In this document: piece by piece, positions 1 through 5,965 of the stretch
How the letters are laid out: each line of letters starts with the position of its first letter
Numbering within the stretch: the first letter of the stretch is position 1
Source: Bacillota bacterium
GTDB lineage: Bacteria > Bacillota_A > Clostridia > DSM-8532
Assembly (NCBI GenBank): GCA_023424865.1
Contig: JAFADM010000503.1
Location: 1 to 6,195, forward strand
Direction of reading: 5' to 3'
Length of the DNA: 6,195 nucleotides
Position numbers and translations under genes: made by a program
The notes under the pieces: generated by a model
Seen by the model: only the letters and a program-made list of their open reading frames with translations
Told to the model about the DNA's origin: nothing
Database searches by the model: none

Positions 1-46
1 AAGCCCGCTTTAGAATGGAGTTGTTCCGGCCTGTAAAGAGGGCGGA

Positions 47-73
47 TTGACACCGAAGGCGGGTTGTGATACT
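47..73 (+). promoter_or_regulatory. Possible sigma-A promoter for the cbiM operon
   Basis: A perfect TTGACA -35 hexamer lies at 47-52. A -10-like GATACT (four of six consensus bases) lies at 68-73, preceded by TG at 65-66 as in extended -10 promoters. The spacer is only 15 bp, shorter than the optimal 17, so the assignment is tentative. Transcription would start near 80. Confidence 0.35.
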
Positions 74-171
74 TTTATGAAAGTGAAGAAAGCCAAGAAG
101 GCTTTGTGTTTATCCTGTGTATCCTGAACATACCGTGTGGAATGCAAGTACTCCGTTTTGGGGTGCGCAAA

Positions 172-219
172 AATCGGCCCATGAAGGGTTAGGTATGGCA
201 AAACCCTCACGGGCCGATT
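172..219 (+). promoter_or_regulatory. Long imperfect hairpin in the cbiM leader
   Basis: The arms 172-180 (AATCGGCCC) and 211-219 (GGGCCGATT) are perfectly complementary over 9 bp. After one mismatch (181/210) pairing continues: 182-183 with 208-209, a bulged A at 184, then 185-190 (AGGGTT) with 202-207 (AACCCT). The apical loop is 191-201. It is followed by AATTTGAG and not by a run of T, so it does not look like a normal Rho-independent terminator. It could be part of an RNA control element, an mRNA-stabilising structure, or a protein-binding dyad. The hairpin itself is directly visible; its function is unknown. Confidence 0.5.
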
Positions 220-278
220 AATTTGAGTCCTGCTCGTATCACGTAAGTTGCAGGCCAAAAAGAAAAGGGGATAAGATT

Positions 279-1322
279 ATGCACATGGCCGATGCCTTGT
301 TGTCTCCCGCGGTAGGAGGCATTATGCTGGGCGGCGCAGTCGCTGCCGGAGCCTATTCGGTTAAAAAACTTAAAAATGGATTTGACGACAGCAAGATTCC
401 GCTCATGGGGGTAGCTGGTGCTTTTGTTTTTGCTGCCCAGATGATAAACTTTACCATTCCCGGTACCGGTTCAAGCGGGCATCTGGGAGGGGGCATTCTT
501 CTGGCGGCGCTTATTGGCCCCCAGGCGGGCTATTTGGCGATGGCCTCCATTTTGCTCATTCAGGCTTTGTTTTTTGCTGACGGCGGGCTGCTTGCCTTTG
601 GCTGCAATGCAATAAATATGGGCTTCCTTACCTGCTTTCTCGCGTACACACTTATTTACAAGCCCATTGCAGGCAGGAAGACCAATAGAAAACGACTTGC
701 GGCAGCCTCCATGCTTGCTTCTGTGGGCGGCTTGCAATTAGGAGCCCTGGCGGTTGTTATTGAAACCCTGTTATCAGGTAAAAGTGAGCTTCCTTTTGGA
801 CCCTTCCTTCTTTTCATGCAGCCCATTCACCTGGCTATCGGCCTGGGAGAAGGACTTATTACCTCTGCGGTTCTTCTTTCCGTTTATAAAGCCCGGCCTG
901 AGCTTCTGGAGCAGGAGCCGTCTGAACAGACAGGCAGCGCATCGAAAAAATGGAGCGGCGTTGTGGCGGGCCTTGCCATTGCGGCGGTTCTGACAGGCGG
1001 CGTGGTGTCCTGGTTTGCCTCCGAATATCCGGATGGTCTGGAATGGTCCATTGCCAATGCTGCCGGACAGGAGGAGCCGGAAGGCGACTCAACGGTACAT
1101 CAGGCTCTGGCAAAGGTTCAGGAAGCACTGGCCTTTCTGCCTGACTATGGCTTTAAGGAAGGCGGAGAGGCTCAAGCTGCCGGCACCGATGCGGGCTCAT
1201 CCCCTGTAAGCCTTGGAACCAGTGTTTCAGGCGTAACGGGAGGAGTGCTGACACTGGGGCTGGTCGCCTTAATCGGCGGAAGCATCACTCTGGCTAAAAA
1301 AAGAAAAAAGGCGGCAGCATAG
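279..1322 (+). CDS. cbiM: Ni/Co ECF transporter substrate-binding protein, CbiM/NikM fused to CbiN/NikN-like segment
   Basis: This is the metal-capturing membrane component (S component) of a group I energy-coupling-factor transporter for Ni2+ or Co2+. The 347-residue protein starts MHMADALLSP. In the NikM/CbiM family the amino terminus with His2 binds the metal, which supports the ATG at 279 over the one at 285. AAAAGGGG at 263-270 gives 8-nt spacing. Other family signatures are GTGSSGHLGGG (62-72, with His68 expected as a ligand), GGLLAFGCNAINMG (102-115) and QPIHLAIGLGEGLIT (180-194, approximately). CbiM alone is usually about 200-230 residues. Here a tail adds a membrane helix (about 227-247), a PDGLE motif at 251-255, an Ala/Gly/Ser/Glu-rich extracytoplasmic stretch, and a last helix (about 319-338) ending in a Lys/Arg-rich cytoplasmic end. 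This matches a CbiN/NikN-like part fused in frame, as in NikMN. Whether the metal is nickel or cobalt cannot be settled from sequence. Confidence 0.93.
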   Translation: MHMADALLSPAVGGIMLGGAVAAGAYSVKKLKNGFDDSKIPLMGVAGAFVFAAQMINFTIPGTGSSGHLGGGILLAALIGPQAGYLAMASILLIQALFFADGGLLAFGCNAINMGFLTCFLAYTLIYKPIAGRKTNRKRLAAASMLASVGGLQLGALAVVIETLLSGKSELPFGPFLLFMQPIHLAIGLGEGLITSAVLLSVYKARPELLEQEPSEQTGSASKKWSGVVAGLAIAAVLTGGVVSWFASEYPDGLEWSIANAAGQEEPEGDSTVHQALAKVQEALAFLPDYGFKEGGEAQAAGTDAGSSPVSLGTSVSGVTGGVLTLGLVALIGGSITLAKKRKKAAA

Positions 1323-1326
1323 CAGC

Positions 1327-2130
1327 ATGGCGAGTTTTTTCAACAGCAGATACCAGATGCGTTATATGGAGGATCTGGCAGCCCGTAATATTTGGCTTAA
1401 CCGGTTGGATCCTCTGGCAAAGCTTATGGTTACCATCGGCTTTCTGGTGGTTGCCGTATCCTTTGACAAATACGAGATAGAGGGGCTTTTGCCCCTCCTT
1501 TTATATCCTGTACTACTGGTATCGGCAGCAGAAATACCCATGAAACCGCTTATGAAGCGGATACTTCCTGTTTTGCCCCTGATTTTGGGAGTGGGTTTTT
1601 TTAATCCGCTGTTTGATCCGGGACGTACAGTGGTTCTGGGCATTACCCTTTCCAGCGGATGGATAAGTCTTGCGGCCCTGCTGATAAAGGGCTGCCTGAC
1701 TGTATATTCAGCCCTTCTTTTGGCGGCCTCCACTTCCATGGAGGAAATAGGAAACGCCCTTCGCCGCTTAAGGCTGCCAAGGCTGTTTGTCCTCCAGTTT
1801 ACACTTACCTTCCGCTATATTGCTCTGTTCATTGAGGAGGCGGCAAGGGCGTGGACCGCCTATTCCCTCAGAGCTCCGGGACACAGGGGAATAGACAGAA
1901 GAGCCTGGGGGCCTCTTTTATCCAGAATGGTACTGGTTACGGTGGAAAGGGCACAAAGGGTCTATGATGCCATGAAGCTAAGAGGCTTTGACGGGGACTA
2001 CCACGCTGTTACAGAATCACGTTCACCACAATGGGTGTGGAAAAGCTTGTTATACACCGCAGGCTGGCTGGGATTTTTTTTACTGGTTCGCCTGGTTAAT
2101 ATTCCGCAATGGCTGGGAGGTCTTTTATGA
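1327..2130 (+). CDS. cbiQ: ECF transporter transmembrane coupling protein CbiQ
   Basis: This is the T component (EcfT family) that links the metal-binding CbiM to the ATPase. The 267-residue protein has a soluble start (about 1-30), several hydrophobic spans (about 31-46, 52-67, 80-92, 102-134), a long cytoplasmic coupling-helix region (about 140-225) and a final hydrophobic span (about 240-257). The coupling region carries AYSLRAPG (178-185) and the well-conserved AMKLRGFDG (215-223), matching the paired Ala-x-x-x-Arg-Gly type motifs that dock to the ATPase. The first motif has Arg-Ala where Arg-Gly is common. The gene begins 4 bp after the cbiM stop and has only a weak upstream purine tract (AAGG near 1308-1311), so translation is probably coupled to cbiM. 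Its stop codon overlaps the cbiO start. Confidence 0.93.
   Translation: MASFFNSRYQMRYMEDLAARNIWLNRLDPLAKLMVTIGFLVVAVSFDKYEIEGLLPLLLYPVLLVSAAEIPMKPLMKRILPVLPLILGVGFFNPLFDPGRTVVLGITLSSGWISLAALLIKGCLTVYSALLLAASTSMEEIGNALRRLRLPRLFVLQFTLTFRYIALFIEEAARAWTAYSLRAPGHRGIDRRAWGPLLSRMVLVTVERAQRVYDAMKLRGFDGDYHAVTESRSPQWVWKSLLYTAGWLGFFLLVRLVNIPQWLGGLL
2115..2120 (+). promoter_or_regulatory. Ribosome binding site that sets the cbiO start
   Basis: GGGAGG lies 6 nt before the ATG at 2127, inside the end of cbiQ. It favours the ATG at 2127 over the in-frame ATG at 2109, which would place this site inside the coding sequence. Confidence 0.8.
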
Positions 2131-2912
2131 ATCAAGGCAAGCTGCTGCTTGAGGATATAGCCTATACCTATCCTGATGGGCGGACAGCCCTTAAAAATAT
2201 CCGGCTGTGCATTAATGAAGGAGAAACCGTGGGTATTGTAGGGGCCAACGGAGCAGGCAAATCAACCCTGCTGATGGTAATGACAGGCCTTCTTGCGCCT
2301 TCTTCCGGCAGTGTATGGGTGGATGGTGAAAAATATAACAAAAATAATTTAAAGCTGCTTCGAAAAAAGCTGGGATTTATTATGCAAAATCCTGATGATC
2401 AGCTTTTTATGACCAGTGTTTATGAGGATGTGGCCTTCGGCCCCAGAAATCTGGGATTCCCGGAAAAGGAAGTGGAAGCGCGAGTGAAGGAGGCTCTGTC
2501 CCAAACCGGTATTTCGGAGCTGGCCTCAAGGCCGCCCTATCGGTTGTCTGAGGGAGAAAAGCGAGCCGCTGCCATTGCCGCCGTATTGTCCATGGAGCCG
2601 GAAATTCTCTTTATGGACGAGCCCACCTCCACACTGGATCCTCGGGCAAGAAGAAGGATGATTCGTCTTTTTGGTGAGCTTCACCATACCCGTATCCTTA
2701 CCAGCCATGACATGGATCTCGTTTTTGAGCTTTGCAGCAGAACCATCATTATTAAGGACGGAACTATTCTTGCCGATGGGAAGACACGGGAGCTTTTAGC
2801 AGACGGGGACCTGATGGAACGGGCCGCGCTGGAAAGACCACTTGCTCTTCAGGGATGTCCTGTCTGCGGCAGCGAGGTTCGGGAAAAGGTATGGGAGAAG
2901 GATTCAAAATAA
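2127..2912 (+). CDS. cbiO: ECF transporter ATP-binding protein CbiO
   Basis: This is the cytoplasmic ABC-type ATPase that powers Ni/Co uptake with CbiQ and CbiM. With the start at 2127 the product is 261 residues. The ATG overlaps the cbiQ TGA (ATGA) and has a good GGGAGG site. Motifs in order are: Walker A GANGAGKST (39-47), Q-loop in MQNPDDQLF (86-94, Gln87), signature LSEGEKR (140-146), Walker B ILFMDEP (160-166, catalytic Glu165), D-loop STLD (168-171) and the switch His194 in LTSHDM. The signature has Glu where the common form LSGGE has Gly. The C-terminal tail contains CPVCG (244-248), a CxxC pair that is not part of the ATPase core. An alternative in-frame start at 2109 would add six residues but has no comparable ribosome binding site. 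All catalytic residues look intact, so the ATPase should be active. Confidence 0.94.
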   Translation: MNQGKLLLEDIAYTYPDGRTALKNIRLCINEGETVGIVGANGAGKSTLLMVMTGLLAPSSGSVWVDGEKYNKNNLKLLRKKLGFIMQNPDDQLFMTSVYEDVAFGPRNLGFPEKEVEARVKEALSQTGISELASRPPYRLSEGEKRAAAIAAVLSMEPEILFMDEPTSTLDPRARRRMIRLFGELHHTRILTSHDMDLVFELCSRTIIIKDGTILADGKTRELLADGDLMERAALERPLALQGCPVCGSEVREKVWEKDSK

Positions 2913-2933
2913 AATGGAAAACGTCATTGGAAC

Positions 2934-2940
2934 AAGGAGG
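2934..2940 (+). promoter_or_regulatory. Strong ribosome binding site of the DUF3842 gene
   Basis: AAGGAGG is a near-perfect anti-16S match placed 8 nt before the ATG at 2949. It is the strongest such site in the window, suggesting this gene is translated independently and possibly at a higher level than cbiMQO. Confidence 0.8.
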
Positions 2941-2948
2941 AAACCGCT

Positions 2949-3362
2949 ATGCGCATAGCCGTAATGGATGGTCAGGGAGGCGGCATTGGTAAAAACATAA
3001 TAGAGAGAATCCGGCAGACTCTGGGATCATCCCTCACTATTCTGGCCCTGGGAACCAATGCACTGGCAACCGCTGCCATGCTGAGGGCCGGTGCGGACGA
3101 GGGCGCCTCGGGAGAAAATGCCGTTCTTTATAATGCCCCTAAAGTGGACGTAATTGTAGGCAGCGTGGGTATAATTGCCGCCAATGCCATGCTGGGCGAG
3201 CTGACACCGGCCATGGCCCGGGCTGTTGCGGAGAGCCCGGCCCGTAAAATCCTTATTCCCCTTAACCGATGCAATCTGTATGTGGTGGGAACCAACCAGG
3301 ATTCCCTGTCTCCCTGCCTGGATGAGATGACGGAGATTCTTCGCGCCATGCTTTCGGCTTAA
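2949..3362 (+). CDS. DUF3842 family protein of unknown function
   Basis: This small soluble protein (137 residues) matches my recollection of the DUF3842 family, which is common in Clostridia and has no established function. It opens with a beta strand and the glycine-rich turn DGQGGGIGK (7-15), resembling the first strand and phosphate-binding loop of a Rossmann-like or P-loop-like fold, although it is not a canonical Walker A. Other stretches that look conserved are ALGTNALAT (33-41), AGADEGASGENAV (47-59), VGIIAANAMLGELTP (73-87) and IPLNRCN (103-109). There is no signal peptide or membrane segment. It follows cbiO by 36 bp with no visible terminator, so it is probably the last gene of the metal-uptake operon. 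Family assignment is from pattern memory; a role in metal handling or cofactor metabolism is inference from position only. Confidence 0.82.
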   Translation: MRIAVMDGQGGGIGKNIIERIRQTLGSSLTILALGTNALATAAMLRAGADEGASGENAVLYNAPKVDVIVGSVGIIAANAMLGELTPAMARAVAESPARKILIPLNRCNLYVVGTNQDSLSPCLDEMTEILRAMLSA

Positions 3363-3438
3363 AGCTAAGCTTACTTCTTCGCGCTCCCGTCTTTTAAATT
3401 CCGTATCAAAAGAGCTCTAATAGATGGATGCATTCTTT

Positions 3439-3452
3439 TACCATATGTGGTA
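3439..3452 (+). promoter_or_regulatory. Inverted repeat overlapping the -10 region, possible operator
   Basis: TACCA (3439-3443) and TGGTA (3448-3452) form a perfect 5-bp dyad around TATG. The right arm overlaps the TG and first bases of the -10 element at 3451-3456, a position where a bound repressor would block RNA polymerase. A related arrangement, TGGT-GAT-ACCA, lies at 3479-3489 across the start codon. The symmetry is visible; the operator role is inference, and short dyads occur by chance. Confidence 0.3.
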
Positions 3453-3456
3453 CAAT
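3448..3456 (+). promoter_or_regulatory. Extended -10 promoter for the TPR-GGDEF gene
   Basis: TACAAT (five of six consensus bases) at 3451-3456 is preceded by TGG at 3448-3450, fitting the extended -10 pattern TGnTATAAT. No good -35 hexamer is seen 16-18 bp upstream, which extended -10 promoters can tolerate. Transcription would start near 3463, leaving a leader of about 25 nt. Confidence 0.5.
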
Positions 3457-3488
3457 AGGTGCAATATTGAGGTTGTACTGGTGATACC

Positions 3489-5030
3489 ATGCAGAGTCAC
3501 ACTGAAACCGTAGACGCCCTAATTAAGGAATGTCACGAATACATTAATACGGATCCTGAATTGGCGGCCCGCAAGGCTCAGGAAGCCCTTCAACTGTCGG
3601 AGAAGGAGAAAAACGATTCCGGCAGATTTGAGAGCTTGTTTGTCATGGGGCGGATCAGCAATAATTTTAATGATAATGCCCAGGCCGTTCACTATTTTGA
3701 GGAATGCTTAAGGCTTGGGGAAAAGCTGAAGGAACCCTTGAAAACCGCCATGTCAAAAAATGCACTGGGTATCGCCTACAGTCAGATGGATATTCATTCA
3801 AGGGCGCTGGAACTGTTTCTGGCCGCGTTGGACATTGCACGGGGCAATGACCTGGCCGAATTGGAATGCAAGGTAAACAACAATATTTCCTCCGTCTTTT
3901 CCGATCTCAAGGATTACACCAATTGCCTCAAATATCTGCTTCTTGCTTATGAAAAAGCATTGACTGCCAATTTGCCCGTTGCGGTTTATCTGCGTAATAT
4001 AGCCAATATTTATGCCGATATTGAAAAATATGAAGAGGCCTACGAATATGCCCTCATAGCGCGGAACGCCAATTGGAAGGAAAAGAATCAGTTTGTCTGG
4101 GCGGATATTTATTTTATACTGGCGGTAGTAACCTATAAAAGAGGAAACCCTGTTCGGTATCTAAGGTATTTCCAGTTGGCTTTCAGGCTGGCTGAAAAAT
4201 ACCATAACTTCTTTGCTTTTGCTGAAGGAAAGACGGATATGGCGGAGATATTGCTTGAGGAACACCAGTATGATGAGGCCTGGGAATGCCTGGATTCAGC
4301 CAAGGCCTATAGCCAGTGCTACGAATATTTTATTCTTAATAAGCCTATTTTAAAGCTGTATGCCCGCCTATTCCGTGAAAAAGGGGATCCTGAAGGTGAA
4401 CTTCGCATACTCAGGGAATACGTCCAGGCCGACAGTGATTTTGAAAAAATGGAATTTGACCAGAAGAGAGCCTATACACATATTCAAATATCCCTTTACC
4501 ATATGCAGGTGGAGCATCGTAATCTCAAAGCCCATATCGGCAAGGATCCCCTGACCGGGGTTTTAAGCTACAGAAGCTTCGAGGAAAGGGTTAACGACGC
4601 ACTTATCTCCTCATTGGTTCGAGGAGTACTCCTTTTTGCCGATTTGGACAATCTCAAGGGGGTTAATGACACCTTTGGACATCAGACCGGAGATGAACTG
4701 ATTATTGAATTTGCACGCATCCTTGAAAAAGAGGTGGAGGACAGAGGCCTGATATTCCGAAAGGGCGGGGACGAGTTTATTATCTTTTTACCCGAGTGCA
4801 GCCGGAAAAAAGCTTATGAGATGGTTAAAAGGCTGTTTGCCCAGCTGGCTCTTCCCAGGCTTGTGGGCAAAACGCATATGAACATAAGCTGCAGCATAGG
4901 TATCGTGGAGGCCAATTCGGAGCTGGATAATGCCAGAAGTCTTGAAGCGAAGGCTGATAAAGCCATGTACAAGGCTAAGAATCTGGGAAAAGGCGGGTTT
5001 TGCTTCTATGATGAAGGCGGTTGGGAGTAA
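3489..5030 (+). CDS. Cytoplasmic TPR-GGDEF protein, probable diguanylate cyclase
   Basis: The product (513 residues) probably makes the second messenger cyclic di-GMP from two GTP. Residues 1 to about 315 are helical tetratricopeptide-type repeats, with recognisable units near 47-80, 86-119, 127-160, 166-199 and 245-275. A connecting helix (about 318-350) leads into a GGDEF domain (about 351-510). The domain has KDPLTG (352-357), FADLDNLKGVNDTFGH (383-398, metal Asp385), the intact catalytic GGDEF at 426-430, and SIGIVEA (469-475). The usual inhibitory site RxxD before GGDEF is absent; the equivalent positions read EDRG (417-420), so product feedback through that site is unlikely. There is no signal peptide or membrane helix, so the TPR part probably senses a cytoplasmic ligand or partner. 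The ATG at 3489 is the only in-frame start near the promoter, although its ribosome binding site is weak (GAGG at 3469-3472 is far). It likely leads an operon with pgeF. Confidence 0.9.
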   Translation: MQSHTETVDALIKECHEYINTDPELAARKAQEALQLSEKEKNDSGRFESLFVMGRISNNFNDNAQAVHYFEECLRLGEKLKEPLKTAMSKNALGIAYSQMDIHSRALELFLAALDIARGNDLAELECKVNNNISSVFSDLKDYTNCLKYLLLAYEKALTANLPVAVYLRNIANIYADIEKYEEAYEYALIARNANWKEKNQFVWADIYFILAVVTYKRGNPVRYLRYFQLAFRLAEKYHNFFAFAEGKTDMAEILLEEHQYDEAWECLDSAKAYSQCYEYFILNKPILKLYARLFREKGDPEGELRILREYVQADSDFEKMEFDQKRAYTHIQISLYHMQVEHRNLKAHIGKDPLTGVLSYRSFEERVNDALISSLVRGVLLFADLDNLKGVNDTFGHQTGDELIIEFARILEKEVEDRGLIFRKGGDEFIIFLPECSRKKAYEMVKRLFAQLALPRLVGKTHMNISCSIGIVEANSELDNARSLEAKADKAMYKAKNLGKGGFCFYDEGGWE

Positions 5031-5063
5031 AAAGCCACCAAGTGGAGGACGTTCCAGGGGCAT

Positions 5064-5951
5064 ATGGGGAAGGATGATAATCTCATGAATACATTACCCG
5101 AACCGGAGAATCAGGCGGAAGGCCTGGACCGGGATGAAATAAAGAAGACTGCCGCAAAGGCAAACAGGCGATTTATTACAATTCCGGGCATGGATGCCTA
5201 TAGGGAGCTGCTTCAGGGATTTACAACGCGGTTCGGCGGGGTTAGTGAAGGCCCTTTTGCTTCCTTAAACCTGAACTTTAACCGGCCCGATCCCAAAGAG
5301 AACGTGGCTGAGAACTACAGGCTGCTCGGGCAGTCACTGGGAGTAGCCTCTGAAAACATGGTGCTTTCACGCCAGGTTCACGGGAACCGGGTGGAGGCGG
5401 TGGATAAAAGCTATGGGGGAATGGGCATATTGAGGCCCCGTTCCTATGAGGAGGCCGATGGGCTTATCACAGGGGAGAAGGGATTATTGCTTATTACCCT
5501 TTACGCCGACTGCGTCCCCCTTTATTTTTATGATCCCCGTCTGGGCGTCATTGGCCTTGCTCACTCCGGCTGGAAGGGGACGCTTCTGAATATCGGAGCT
5601 GTAACGGTGGAAGCCCTTCAAACGCATTTCGGCAGTAAACCAGGGGATATCCGGGTGTTTTTCGGGCCTCATATCCGAAGCTGCTGCTTTGAGGTAGGGG
5701 AAGATGTGGCGGAACAGTTTTTCAATACCTTTGCCTCAGCTCGAAAAACCGCAGCTAAAAACGCTGGGGGCAAATGGATGCTTAATCTTGAAGCAGTGAT
5801 TACCCAGGCCTTAGAGGATGTGGGTCTATTGACGGAACACATTACGGGAGGTCAGAAATGCACCCGATGCTTAAGTGAAAGCTTTTTTTCACACCGGGGC
5901 AGCGGCGGAAACACGGGAACCGGTGCCGCGTTTATGATGCTGAAGAATTAA
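5064..5951 (+). CDS. pgeF: PgeF/YfiH-family protein (laccase-domain, peptidoglycan editing factor)
   Basis: This belongs to the YfiH/PgeF/DUF152 family. E. coli YfiH is reported to guard peptidoglycan composition by acting on precursors carrying L-Ser in place of L-Ala, and relatives have been reported to act on purine nucleosides, so the exact reaction here is open. Of 295 residues, the catalytic domain spans about 50-293. The conserved metal ligands are visible: His106 in SRQVHGN, Cys150 in YADCVP and His167 in LAHSGWKGT. FTTRFGGVSEGPF (53-65) and the C-terminal KCTRC, FFSHRG and GTGAAFMML segments are also typical. The first 40 or so residues are charged and look like a non-conserved extension. 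The ATG at 5064 has a poorly spaced AGGGG; the in-frame ATG at 5085 (AAGGA about 10 nt upstream) is an equally possible start, giving 288 residues. It lies 33 bp after the GGDEF gene. Confidence 0.9.
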   Translation: MGKDDNLMNTLPEPENQAEGLDRDEIKKTAAKANRRFITIPGMDAYRELLQGFTTRFGGVSEGPFASLNLNFNRPDPKENVAENYRLLGQSLGVASENMVLSRQVHGNRVEAVDKSYGGMGILRPRSYEEADGLITGEKGLLLITLYADCVPLYFYDPRLGVIGLAHSGWKGTLLNIGAVTVEALQTHFGSKPGDIRVFFGPHIRSCCFEVGEDVAEQFFNTFASARKTAAKNAGGKWMLNLEAVITQALEDVGLLTEHITGGQKCTRCLSESFFSHRGSGGNTGTGAAFMMLKN

Positions 5952-5965
5952 GGGGGACCCTTTTG

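Larger units (their letters stand above)
1..278 (+). other. Gene-free leader upstream of the metal-transport operon
   Basis: I see no supportable gene here. All three forward frames close early (for example TAA at 34-36 and TGA at 48-50), and the reverse-strand open frame lacks recognisable protein features. The stretch contains several inverted repeats: 71-75 with 80-84 (loop 76-79), 89-94 with 100-105 (loop 95-99), a long hairpin at 172-219, and 229-233 with 250-254 just before the cbiM ribosome binding site. If the promoter proposed at 47-73 is real, the transcript would carry a leader of roughly 200 nt, which is long enough for RNA-based control. I did not find the GCCACTG-like and B12-box elements of a cobalamin riboswitch. 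The first bases could be the 3' end of an upstream gene, but nothing proves it. Confidence 0.55.

Noticed and set aside
89..120. Rho-independent terminator formed by AAAGCC/GGCTTT
   Set aside because: The stem is only 6 bp with two or three G-C pairs, and the following bases (GTGTTTATCC) are not a T-tract.
118..132. NikR-like operator (GTAT...ATAC)
   Set aside because: GTAT and ATAC half-sites are present, but the spacing of 7 nt is much shorter than the long spacing of NikR sites, and the half-sites are incomplete.
10..258. Reverse-strand open frame of 82 codons in the leader
   Set aside because: It has no recognisable domain, lies opposite a structured leader, and its protein composition looks random. 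A small antisense gene cannot be fully excluded.
1..270. Cobalamin riboswitch ahead of cbiM
   Set aside because: Expected because of the gene type, but I found no GCCACTG-like core and no good match to the B12 box; AGTCCTGC at 227-233 matches too poorly.
2109..2126. Upstream ATG as the start of cbiO
   Set aside because: The GGGAGG site lies inside this extension and is ideally spaced for the ATG at 2127, which also makes a typical ATGA overlap with cbiQ.
3357..3380. Terminator after the DUF3842 gene (GCTTA/TAAGC hairpin, then TTACTTCTT)
   Set aside because: A 5-bp weak stem with an interrupted T-rich tail; too weak to annotate, though some termination here is possible.
3391..3418. CTTTT/AAAAG inverted repeat and AGAGCTCT palindrome
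   Set aside because: AT-rich and short; expected by chance in an intergenic region of this length.
4494..4510. Second copy of TTTACCATATG (also in the promoter at 3437-3447)
   Set aside because: It lies inside the GGDEF coding sequence, where the bases are explained by the protein; most likely coincidence.
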